A stretch of 23,102 nt of DNA, from contig CAJWGZ010000008.1 of assembly GCA_913041075.1 (NCBI GenBank), forward strand, positions 1-23,102, in the 5' to 3' direction. This document shows, one piece after another, positions 16,586 to 23,102 of this stretch; the stretch's first letter is position 1; every line of letters begins with the position of its first letter. This DNA comes from an uncultured Fidelibacterota bacterium (lineage in GTDB: Bacteria; Fidelibacterota; Marinisomatia; Marinisomatales; TCS55). The position numbers and the translations under genes were made by a program. The notes under the pieces were generated by a model. That model was not told the DNA's origin. It did no database searches and saw nothing but the letters and a program-made list of their open reading frames with translations.

Positions 16586-17359
16586 ATGAGTACTAAAACG
16601 TTTGCTATCCTAACAGATATCCACTCCAATCTCTACGCTTTGGAACAGGGGCTCTCTATCATAGAGGAAAGAAAGGATGTTGATCAACTGGTCTGCCTGG
16701 GAGATTGTTTTGCTTTAGGCCCTGCTCCAAAGGAGACTCTGGCTCTTTTAAAAGGTCTGGATAATTGCATATTTATTCGCGGTAACCATGATCGTTACCT
16801 CATTGAAAAACTCTGGGAAAAAGAACAACCGTCCCTTGAGGGTATGGACCCCTATGATCCGATCTGTCAAGCGATCGTTGCTAACGAAGAATGGACCGCC
16901 GCGCAACTTGGACAAGAAGGAGTAGATTTCGCTCTAGAAATGCACGTGGCCCATCGGGAAATAATTGGCAATGTACTGGTAGAATTCACCCATGCCTGGT
17001 ATCAGCGGGATGACCAGCCACCCTCCATGGAGGAAATCATGAACTGGCGTAATCATGTTAAAAACTCACACCCAGAGATCGAAAAATTTATTTTTGTGCA
17101 TGGCCACATACATACGCCAAGGCACGAAACTGAAGAAGATCTGACCATTTACTGTCAGGGAGCAACAGGATTGCCATTTGATGAAACGCCCAAAGGCGCG
17201 GTTGCATTCCTCACTGTGGGCAATTCCGTAGAATGGGATGTTGTCAGGTATGATTATGACCAAGATGCAACGGTCAACTTGCTGGAAGAACGGCAGCCGC
17301 CATTTTATTCCAATCTGCAAAATACTGTTCGCTATGCTACCATCAATAATGATCAGTAA
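16586..17359 (+). CDS. calcineurin-like metallophosphoesterase
   Basis: A 257-residue dinuclear-metal phosphoesterase with the full motif set in order: DIHSN (D11, H13), GDCFALGP (G39, D40), GNHD (N67, H68), H136 in FTHAWY, and HGHIHTP (H172, H174, H176). The GDxxxxGP form and the compact size resemble the YfcE/Metallophos_2-type subfamily, whose members cleave phosphodiesters or phosphomonoesters. The natural substrate is unknown. It has no signal peptide or membrane segment, which points to a cytoplasmic enzyme. The start at 16586 places the first metal motif at residues 10-13, as usual, and no Shine-Dalgarno motif is seen. It is divergent from the PfkB-family gene across about 90 bp and precedes the cysteine desulfurase by 55 nt. 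Confidence 0.9.
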   Translation: MSTKTFAILTDIHSNLYALEQGLSIIEERKDVDQLVCLGDCFALGPAPKETLALLKGLDNCIFIRGNHDRYLIEKLWEKEQPSLEGMDPYDPICQAIVANEEWTAAQLGQEGVDFALEMHVAHREIIGNVLVEFTHAWYQRDDQPPSMEEIMNWRNHVKNSHPEIEKFIFVHGHIHTPRHETEEDLTIYCQGATGLPFDETPKGAVAFLTVGNSVEWDVVRYDYDQDATVNLLEERQPPFYSNLQNTVRYATINNDQ

Positions 17360-17414
17360 ATCCAGCGCTGTAGTAATATAATTCTTTAATTTTTACCGCA
17401 ATTAATCAAATTAC

Positions 17415-18548
17415 ATGCTTTATTTTGACCATAGTGCTACAACACCTATTCATCCTGATGTACTATCATTGATCAATGGATTAAATCAGGACATTTATGG
17501 TAATCCTTCTAGTATCCATGCAGCTGGTAGAAAAGCAAAACACGTAGTCGAAACAGCCAGAAAACAGATCGCCGCTGCCATAAACTGCACTTCTAAAGAA
17601 ATCATTTTTACTGGGGGCGGAAGTGAAGCGAATAACCTAGTCCTTTGGAACATGATCTACAGGAATCGCAAACATGTCATCACTAGCGCAATTGAACATC
17701 CGGCGATTCTTGCTGTGTTACGACAACTGGAACACCTAGCTATAACGCATACCATAGTCCCGGTTAATAAATACGGCTGTGTAAATCCAGAAGATATTGA
17801 TTCGGCAATTAAGGATGATACAGGATTAATAACCATAATGCTAGCCAATAACGAAGTTGGTACAGTTGAGCCTTTACAAGATATCGCCAAAATTGCGAAA
17901 AAACACAACGTACTATTCCACTCTGATGGTGTCCAGGTATTGGGAAAATTACCTATTGATGTACAGAAATTAGGTGTGGATATGATGAGTTTTTCCGCAC
18001 ACAAGTTTTATGGACCCAAAGGTGTTGGCGCCCTGTACATTAAAGAGGGCATTGCAATGAAACCCCTTATTGCCGGTGGTAGCCAGGAAAAGAGTCTGCG
18101 AGCAGGTACAGAAAATGTGGGTGGAATTGCTGGTTTAGGCTGTGCAGCAGAACTGGTAACCAAATTTTTAAGCGATGTGGGCCGTACCTTGACAGCACTT
18201 GAAACGCAATTCAAAACGAAATTCAGTGAACAGCATACAAACATAATATATAATGGTTTTGAAGATAACCATCTGCCGGGATTGATCAGTCTTACAATCC
18301 CCGGGATTGCCAGTGATCTTCTATTGATTCATCTGGACAATGAAGATATTGCTGTTTCCAGTGGTTCGGCTTGTTCTGCTGGCACAATCAGTCCATCGCC
18401 GGTATTAAAGGCAATGGGCATTAGCGATAAACAGAATCTGGAGACTATCCGGATCAGTGCTGGACGGGACAACACCAGTACAGAAGTCGACCAACTTATA
18501 AAGGTCATGACTCACGCTATTGCTACCATCCGTAGAAATGCAAGATGA
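17415..18548 (+). CDS. cysteine desulfurase (NifS/IscS family)
   Basis: A PLP enzyme that takes sulfur from cysteine as an enzyme-bound persulfide. In its 377 residues I see YFDHSATTP at the N-terminus, GNPSSIHAAGR, TGGGSEANN, the PLP-stacking histidine region SAIEHPAIL, LANNEVGTVEP, the PLP lysine K197 in SAHKFYGPKG, RAGTENVGGIAGL, and the catalytic cysteine C320 in SSGSACSAG. The stop overlaps the mnmA start as ATGA, so the enzyme most likely supplies persulfide sulfur for tRNA 2-thiouridine. No iron-sulfur scaffold gene (iscU/nifU) is adjacent, although a second role in cluster assembly is not excluded. It could be named iscS or nifS; the symbol is left blank because the subtype is not decided. 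Confidence 0.95.
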   Translation: MLYFDHSATTPIHPDVLSLINGLNQDIYGNPSSIHAAGRKAKHVVETARKQIAAAINCTSKEIIFTGGGSEANNLVLWNMIYRNRKHVITSAIEHPAILAVLRQLEHLAITHTIVPVNKYGCVNPEDIDSAIKDDTGLITIMLANNEVGTVEPLQDIAKIAKKHNVLFHSDGVQVLGKLPIDVQKLGVDMMSFSAHKFYGPKGVGALYIKEGIAMKPLIAGGSQEKSLRAGTENVGGIAGLGCAAELVTKFLSDVGRTLTALETQFKTKFSEQHTNIIYNGFEDNHLPGLISLTIPGIASDLLLIHLDNEDIAVSSGSACSAGTISPSPVLKAMGISDKQNLETIRISAGRDNTSTEVDQLIKVMTHAIATIRRNAR

Positions 18549-19627
18549 GTGAAAAAATAGTCGTTGGATTAAGCGGAGGTGTTGACAGTTCGGTCGCTGC
18601 CCTGCTACTGCACGAGCAGGGTTATGATGTTGAATGCATTTTTATGAAAAACTGGGAAGATGATGATGGCGAAATCTGTTCATCTGCCGAAGATTACAAT
18701 GACGCATTGCAGGTATGCGAGATTCTGGGTCTGCCACTTCATAGTGTTAATTTTTCACACGAATACCGGGACAAGGTTTTTGCATATTTTCTCGCAGAGT
18801 ATAAAGCGGGTCGGACCCCCAATCCGGATGTATTATGCAACCGTGAAATAAAATTTAAAGCATTTCTGGATTATGCTCTGCAGCTAGGCGTGAGTAAAAT
18901 TGCAACAGGTCACTATGCCAATGTTGAGGAGACCTCTTCAGGGTTCCAGCTTTCGAAAGGTACTGACCGCAATAAAGATCAGAGTTACTTCCTGTATATG
19001 CTATCAAATAAACCGTTGTCAAAAAGTATATTCCCAATCGGGAAAATACAAAAACAAGAGGTGCGGAAACTCGCCAAAAAAGCTGGATTGCCAACAGCGG
19101 AGAAAAAGGATAGTACCGGTATTTGTTTCGTTGGTGAACGGAATTTTCGTCAGTTCCTTGAGCGGTATCTACCAGAACAACCAGGGGACATCATTTCAAA
19201 TGAGGGGGAAAAAGTTGGAACTCATGACGGCCTCATGTATTACACTATAGGTCAAAGAAAAGGTTTAGGGATTGGCGGCGGCCACAACAAATCTAATTCA
19301 CCATGGTACGTGATCGAAAAAATTATGGATAAAAATATTCTTAGAGTATGTCAGGGACAAAATCACCCTCTTCTCTATAGTAATATCATTTCCGCAAGCC
19401 AATTGCATTGGATCTCTGGGGCGGCGCCTGATGAGGGAAAACAACTAGCGGCAAAAATACGTTACCGACAAAAAGATAAGACCTGCAAGATTGAACCAGT
19501 GAATGATAACTCAGCTGTAATTTATTTTGATGAACCAGTTTTTGCGGCGGCGCCTGGTCAGTCTGTGGTTTTATACGATGGTGAAGTTTGCCTGGGTGGA
19601 GGCATCATCGAGCCTTACGTAAGTTAA
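18545..19627 (+). CDS. mnmA: tRNA-specific 2-thiouridylase
   Basis: Adenylates and thiolates the wobble uridine U34 in tRNAs for Lys, Glu and Gln. The 360-residue protein has the N-type ATP pyrophosphatase P-loop GLSGGVDSSVA (8-18), FMKNWEDDDGE (33-43), the nucleophilic cysteine C98 in DVLCNREIKF and the persulfide-carrying cysteine C194 in STGICFVGERNFR; this pair corresponds to the two catalytic cysteines of the E. coli enzyme. DRNKDQSYFLY contacts tRNA, and YTIGQRKGLGIGG marks the central domain. A C-terminal beta-barrel follows (about 285-360, with PVFAAAPGQSVVLYDGE). The start overlaps the desulfurase stop by 4 nt, coupling sulfur donor and acceptor. Confidence 0.97.
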   Translation: MSEKIVVGLSGGVDSSVAALLLHEQGYDVECIFMKNWEDDDGEICSSAEDYNDALQVCEILGLPLHSVNFSHEYRDKVFAYFLAEYKAGRTPNPDVLCNREIKFKAFLDYALQLGVSKIATGHYANVEETSSGFQLSKGTDRNKDQSYFLYMLSNKPLSKSIFPIGKIQKQEVRKLAKKAGLPTAEKKDSTGICFVGERNFRQFLERYLPEQPGDIISNEGEKVGTHDGLMYYTIGQRKGLGIGGGHNKSNSPWYVIEKIMDKNILRVCQGQNHPLLYSNIISASQLHWISGAAPDEGKQLAAKIRYRQKDKTCKIEPVNDNSAVIYFDEPVFAAAPGQSVVLYDGEVCLGGGIIEPYVS

Positions 19628-19665
19628 CATCCTGTTCATGAAACGCAGCACCGCAACTAAACAAA

Positions 19666-19679
19666 TTGCAACATTGCAA
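19666..19679. repeat. short paired TTGCAA inverted repeat in an intergenic region
   Basis: TTGCAA, a 2-base spacer and TTGCAA again, about 40 bases after mnmA and 70 bases before the secreted-protein gene. Each half is itself palindromic. It could be a small operator or a chance repeat. The stem is too short and lacks a T run, so it is not an intrinsic terminator. The rest of this 120-bp gap shows no clear promoter. Confidence 0.3.
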
Positions 19680-19747
19680 GTTATTACTGATTCAACCGAA
19701 ATTTCAGGTATCTATAAGTAAGAGCAATTAACAATTTTATTATTAAT

Positions 19748-20239
19748 ATGAGAATTCTACATAACTGCATCATTATTTTTTGTATTCTAAACGGGGGACT
19801 ATGGGGCCAGCTTAAATCCCAGTTGCCGGATCAAAATGCGGGAGCAATGATTACCGGTAATAATATCTCAACAACTGTTCCCTTACTGGACCCCAGCCGC
19901 TTCAATATGCAGCATAATTTTTCCATGTCTACAATCTCTCTTGGCGGCCAGGCGATGAATGTAGCTGCCTATACAAATATGATGACCTATGAATTGAATC
20001 CCAATCTTCACTTGGGTACAAATTTTAGTCTCATTCAGCCGACAGGCATGATGGGGCCAGGTAATTATGGCCTGAACAAGACCCAATTTTTATATGATGC
20101 GAACCTGCAATATCGGCCATCGGAAAATACACTTATTGAATTCAATATGAGTAATCGTCCTTACTATAATCGCTATAACCGTCATAGATTGGAATATCAT
20201 CCGTTTTACAATAACTACTATATGGAACGGAACCCCTGA
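19748..20239 (+). CDS. secreted protein of unknown function
   Basis: I do not recognise a named family. The 163-residue product starts with a signal peptide-like sequence (MRILHN, then a hydrophobic run to about residue 18, with a likely cleavage near GLWGQ). The mature part is polar and rich in Asn, Tyr and Met, with alternating-strand patterns: LLDPSRFNMQHNFSMS, AAYTNMMTYELNPNLHLGTN and LQYRPSENTLIEFNMS. It ends in a Tyr/Asn/Arg/His-rich tail. Such alternation suits a periplasmic or outer-membrane beta-structured protein, possibly only a few strands long. No cysteine remains after the signal region. It precedes the LytR_C gene by 56 nt and may belong to the same transcript. The gene seems intact. 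Confidence 0.7.
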   Translation: MRILHNCIIIFCILNGGLWGQLKSQLPDQNAGAMITGNNISTTVPLLDPSRFNMQHNFSMSTISLGGQAMNVAAYTNMMTYELNPNLHLGTNFSLIQPTGMMGPGNYGLNKTQFLYDANLQYRPSENTLIEFNMSNRPYYNRYNRHRLEYHPFYNNYYMERNP

Positions 20240-20295
20240 TTAATTTCTATCCCTGATGTCAGTAGGTTTAACTCCAAATTAAATTACCGCTGTAG

Positions 20296-20856
20296 ATGCC
20301 ACGGAAAAAATCCGCCTTATTCAGTAAAAAGAAAAAATCAAAACGCGGTGGCCACAAAGATTTACAGGGGTCATTAATAAATTCAGCTATTGTTGTTTTA
20401 TCATTGCTGTTAGTAGCATTTATTTTCTCTTTTACCACACGGCAGACGCATCATGGTGTCCCCATCAAAGTCACCTTCCCTGCTCTTCCCGAACAGCCAA
20501 GACTGGCCGTGGAAATCTATGAACAAAAACCAGTTATGGATATCGAGGTTGAGATCCTGAATGGCTGTGGAATTGCAGGCCTGGCTTCAAAGGTGTCAGA
20601 TTTATTGCGAAATAATAATGTGGACGTGGTCCGTTCGGAAAACGCTGATAATTTCAACTACACACAAACCATGTTGATTTTAAGAAATGAAAACCTGGAA
20701 GATCTAAATTACGTTGCCAAAACGCTGGGCCTGGACCCTGCGAAAGACCCGCGCGTGATTCACCAGCCGGATGAAAGCCTTAGCGTAGACTTGACGTTAA
20801 TTCTTGGTAAGGATTTTAGTTCGATAAAATCTATACAAACGTATATAGATAACTGA
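20296..20856 (+). CDS. single-pass membrane protein with LytR_C domain
   Basis: A 186-residue protein with a strongly basic N-terminus (PRKK, SKKKKSKR), one transmembrane segment (about 29-48) and an extracytoplasmic domain. Residues about 79-177 match the LytR cell-envelope-related C-terminal domain (LytR_C, PF13399): VEILNGCGIAGLASKVSDLL, then VDVVRSENADNFNYTQTMLI, and a closing LTLILGKDF. By the positive-inside rule the basic end lies in the cytoplasm and the domain outside. The LytR_C domain usually trails LCP phosphotransferases; here it stands without a catalytic LCP domain, and its function is unknown. It ends in TGA at 20854-20856, and the rsfS frame continues in phase directly after. 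Confidence 0.85.
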   Translation: MPRKKSALFSKKKKSKRGGHKDLQGSLINSAIVVLSLLLVAFIFSFTTRQTHHGVPIKVTFPALPEQPRLAVEIYEQKPVMDIEVEILNGCGIAGLASKVSDLLRNNNVDVVRSENADNFNYTQTMLILRNENLEDLNYVAKTLGLDPAKDPRVIHQPDESLSVDLTLILGKDFSSIKSIQTYIDN

Positions 20857-20874
20857 TCAAAGCCACTGTCGTCT

Positions 20875-21225
20875 ATTAAATTAAATTCCTCTGGTTCAGG
20901 GAAGCTTGCTGAATCAATCGCCCATCTCGCCCTAGATAAAAAAGCTGAAAATATACTTGTAATCCACGTTGCCGAACTGACGAGCATAACAGACCATTTT
21001 GTCATTTGCTCTGCGGCCACGGATATCCAGGTGAAAGCCATAGCGGATGCTATTCGGAAAGGAACAGTTAGTAAAGCATGGCGCATCGAAGGTTATGAAC
21101 AACTAAATTGGGTCCTGCTGGATTACGTGGATGTTGTGGTACACATTTTTAAATCGAGTGAGCGGGAATATTATCGGTTGGAAAGGCTGTGGGCCGACGC
21201 ACAAATAACAGAATACAATGATTGA
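20875..21225 (+). CDS. rsfS: ribosomal silencing factor RsfS, apparent ATT start
   Basis: Binds ribosomal protein uL14 and blocks joining of the 30S and 50S subunits when nutrients are scarce. The frame encodes the whole RsfS/Iojap domain: LAESIAHLALDKKAENIL, TSITDHFVICSA, QVKAIADAI, WVLLDYVDVVVHIF and YYRLERLW. An ATG/GTG/TTG search finds only an internal GTG at 21031, which would delete about the first half of the domain. Between the LytR_C stop (same frame) and the domain the only start-like codons are CTG at 20866 and ATT at 20875. The ATT gives 116 residues and the normal N-terminal length, so I use it. The last 8 nt overlap argS. The domain call is firm; the start is uncertain, and a sequencing error remains possible. 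Confidence 0.85.
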   Translation: MKLNSSGSGKLAESIAHLALDKKAENILVIHVAELTSITDHFVICSAATDIQVKAIADAIRKGTVSKAWRIEGYEQLNWVLLDYVDVVVHIFKSSEREYYRLERLWADAQITEYND

Positions 21226-22846
21226 AATCAAACAATATATTAGTGAAGTAATTCATGCTGGTTTGGCCAAGTTGGAAATCAAGGAAAATGTGCTGGTTGA
21301 AAAATCAGCAAATTCTGACTTTGGTGATTTTTCATCGAATATTGCTATGGCACTAGCCAAAACACTGCGGAAAAATCCCCTGGAAATTGCGAAAATGATC
21401 CAGTCAGAATTAACAATTGATAAAAAAATTATTTCTGATCATTCAGTTACACAACCAGGGTTTCTAAATTTTCGTGTCGCAAAATTATTTTACCAGAAAA
21501 CTGTTACGGAGATCATTGCGTCGGCGGATACATTTGGCCGTACAGATACTGGAAAGGGAAAGAATGCTAACGTAGAATTTGTCAGCGCCAATCCAACCGG
21601 ACCACTCACTGTTGGCCATGGACGGCAAGCAGTGCTGGGGGATACAATCGCCAATATTCTGGAATGGCATCACTACGATGTAACGCGGGAATATTATTAT
21701 AATGATGCAGGCCGACAAATGCGTATACTGGGCCAATCGGTTACAGCGCGGTACCTTGATCAAGTTGGTCAAGAAGGTGATTTTCCGGAAGACGGTTACG
21801 AGGGTGACTATATTAAAACCATTGCCAAAGAGATCCTCGAACGGCATGGGGATGGCTTATCGCCAGAAGATAGAATATTTCGTACCTACGCGGAAGAATT
21901 AATATTCGCAGATATTAAAAATACTCTCGAAATCATAGGAATTAACCATGACGTTTTTTCCAATGAACAAACTTATTACAATACTGGGGCCATTGATGCG
22001 GTGGTTGAAGATCTGCGTAATAAGAACCTTATATATGAGTCCGAGGGCGCAACATGGCTCAAGGCAACTGCTTTGGGGTTAGAAAAGGATCGCGTGTATT
22101 ATAAAAGTAGTGGCGAACCAACCTATCGGTTACCTGATACGGCTTACCATCGTGACAAACTAAATCGAAATTTTGACCTGATCATTGACCTTTTTGGAGC
22201 GGATCATGCGGACACGTACCCTGATGTTTTAGCGGCCCTGGAAGCATTGGGTATCGATATTGCACCGATCAGGGTGTTGATCCACCAGTTTGTTACACTA
22301 CTCAAAAGCGGAAAAAAAGTAAAAATGTCAACGCGCAAAGCCACCTTTGTCACATTAGAAGAATTGATCAAGCAAGTGGGCCCAGATGTGGTGCGCTACT
22401 TTTTTATCATGCGCAGTATGAACAGTCACTTGAATTTTGATCTTGATCTAGCAGCGGACCAGTCAGAAAAAAATCCCGTATATTACCTTCAGTATGCCCA
22501 TGCCCGGATCTGCAATATCATTAAAAATGGGGCAGAAAAACATCTGGCCGTTACTGGCGAATTTGATTCTGCACTTTTATCAGATGACGCAGAGATATCT
22601 TTAATCAAAGTACTCACCGAATTTCCAGAAGTGATGGCCACAGCGCTGGAAAATATGGAACCCCAAGGAATCGCAAATTACCTCCATCATATGTCTGCAG
22701 AGTTTCACAAGTTCTATGCCTCGTGCCGGGTCATTACAGATGACCACGATCTTTCCACAGCTCGCCTTAACCTTATCACTGCAGTAAAAATAATATTGGG
22801 TAATGGATTGGGCGTCCTAGGTGTCAGCGCCCCAGAGCGCATGTAA
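21218..22846 (+). CDS. argS: arginyl-tRNA synthetase
   Basis: Charges tRNA-Arg; a class I synthetase of 542 residues, slightly short for the family. The N-terminal tRNA-binding domain (about 1-105) contains KSANSDFGDFSSNIAMALAK. The catalytic domain has FVSANPTGPLTVGHGRQ: the HIGH-type motif reads TVGH at 131-134, with threonine where the first histidine is usual. YYYNDAGRQMRILG follows. The KMSK-like loop is VKMSTRKATFVTLEEL, in the KMST form often seen in ArgRS. A DALR-type anticodon-binding domain (about 420-542) contains YYLQYAHARICNI. The ATG lies within the last codons of rsfS (8-nt overlap), so translation is probably coupled. The gene converges on ssrA with 9 bp between them and no visible terminator. 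Confidence 0.96.
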   Translation: MIEIKQYISEVIHAGLAKLEIKENVLVEKSANSDFGDFSSNIAMALAKTLRKNPLEIAKMIQSELTIDKKIISDHSVTQPGFLNFRVAKLFYQKTVTEIIASADTFGRTDTGKGKNANVEFVSANPTGPLTVGHGRQAVLGDTIANILEWHHYDVTREYYYNDAGRQMRILGQSVTARYLDQVGQEGDFPEDGYEGDYIKTIAKEILERHGDGLSPEDRIFRTYAEELIFADIKNTLEIIGINHDVFSNEQTYYNTGAIDAVVEDLRNKNLIYESEGATWLKATALGLEKDRVYYKSSGEPTYRLPDTAYHRDKLNRNFDLIIDLFGADHADTYPDVLAALEALGIDIAPIRVLIHQFVTLLKSGKKVKMSTRKATFVTLEELIKQVGPDVVRYFFIMRSMNSHLNFDLDLAADQSEKNPVYYLQYAHARICNIIKNGAEKHLAVTGEFDSALLSDDAEISLIKVLTEFPEVMATALENMEPQGIANYLHHMSAEFHKFYASCRVITDDHDLSTARLNLITAVKIILGNGLGVLGVSAPERM

Positions 22847-22855
22847 GAATTCAAG

Positions 22856-23102
22856 TGGAGGCGGGGAGATTCGAACTCCCGTCCGAGACAGATGCTAATA
22901 AAACATCTACATGCTTAGTTATCTGATTTTGTCTTATTAACAGTCCCACCAGATAACGCTGAGTCTGTCAACCAGCTTACCAAGTATCTCATCCCTTTGT
23001 TGCAAGCAATCGCAGGGACCAGTCCATGTTTATGACGCCCTTAGATTAAACCATAGACAAATTCAATCCAGGACGGGCAGAGCTAATTAAGCTGCAGCCA
23101 TA
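22856..23102 (-). ncRNA. ssrA: transfer-messenger RNA, 3' part (5' end outside the window)
   Basis: tmRNA rescues stalled ribosomes and tags the nascent chain for degradation. On the minus strand the 3' end has a T arm (stem GGGAG, loop TTCGAAT, stem CTCCC), the acceptor strand CGCCTCC and discriminator A at 22856. Upstream is the conserved ACTAAGCATGTAGA and a short stem (AGATG/CATCT). At the other end, minus-strand bases complementary to 23087-23101 read ATG GCT GCA GCT TAA, the end of the tag reading frame (Met-Ala-Ala-Ala-stop). The intervening part holds several potential stems expected of the pseudoknots. CCA is not encoded: CTT follows the discriminator. The tRNA-like 5' half, the first pseudoknot and most of the tag lie beyond the window edge. 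Confidence 0.95.

Noticed and set aside
18900..19250. A 116-codon plus-strand frame inside mnmA
   Set aside because: It lies in a shifted frame of the catalytic MnmA region, which is intact in its own frame.
19638..19721. A 27-codon ATG frame (beginning MKRSTATKQ) between mnmA and the secreted-protein gene
   Set aside because: It is very short, has no ribosome-binding signal and resembles no known peptide; it is probably chance and was not annotated as a gene.
20857..20905. A change of genetic code in which TGA is a sense codon
   Set aside because: TGA ends topA, glyS and the cysteine desulfurase at normal family lengths, so it acts as a stop in this genome.
21031..21225. A 64-codon frame beginning with GTG, taken as a complete small gene
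   Set aside because: It is only the C-terminal half of RsfS; conserved RsfS sequence continues in frame upstream to about 20900.
21485..21847. A 120-codon minus-strand frame inside argS
   Set aside because: It is antisense to the ArgRS catalytic domain and has no independent support.
1..23102. A mobile element, defence island, CRISPR array or biosynthetic cluster
   Set aside because: No transposase, integrase, phage, nuclease-defence or synthase gene and no direct-repeat array was found; the genes are housekeeping or ordinary envelope functions.

Overview
The window is a dense, non-mobile bacterial chromosome segment with AT-biased intergenic DNA. Twenty protein genes, the tail of another possible gene and part of a tmRNA gene were recognised. 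No IS element, phage gene, CRISPR array, rRNA or tRNA gene was seen, and no gene-free stretch exceeds about 130 bases. The organism looks like an uncultured member of the FCB (Bacteroidota/Fibrobacterota) assemblage, possibly of the Marinimicrobia (SAR406) kind. The reasons are the near-total absence of Shine-Dalgarno motifs before starts, an extracytoplasmic TlpA-type lipoprotein with a DUF4369-like N-terminal domain, a TopA with C-terminal repeats and no zinc fingers, and a secreted protein–LytR_C–RsfS–ArgS gene order. This placement is inference; no marker in the window fixes the phylum.

Layout. Bases 1-6421 (+ strand): the tail of a possible upstream gene, a small zinc-ribbon/DUF2007-like gene, hisS, topA, glyS and a BaxI_1-family membrane protein, tightly packed. 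6432-7526 (-): a TlpA-like thioredoxin lipoprotein. 7659-9341 (+): gamma-glutamyltranspeptidase, whose 3' end interlocks with the next gene on the other strand. 9328-12357 (-): rlmN, purine nucleoside phosphorylase and an M20 amidohydrolase, transcribed in that order. 12476-14373 (+): a moxR–DUF58 pair closed by a strong bidirectional terminator. 14427-16508 (-): a TPR lipoprotein and a PfkB-family kinase. 16586-22846 (+): a metallophosphoesterase, a cysteine desulfurase overlapping mnmA, a secreted protein of unknown function, a LytR_C membrane protein, rsfS and argS. 22856 to the window end (-): the 3' part of ssrA (tmRNA).

Theme. Much of the window serves translation: three aminoacyl-tRNA synthetases (His, Gly, Arg), the sulfur donor and thiolase for tRNA wobble uridine, the RlmN methyltransferase, the RsfS ribosome silencing factor and tmRNA. 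The rest is cell-envelope or salvage metabolism.

Most notable observation. The rsfS reading frame has no in-frame ATG, GTG or TTG before its conserved domain. It lies in the same frame as, and directly after, the TGA stop of the LytR_C gene. The best-placed start is an ATT at 20875, the unusual codon classically known from infC. No clearly new multi-gene system was found; the remaining findings are smaller oddities.
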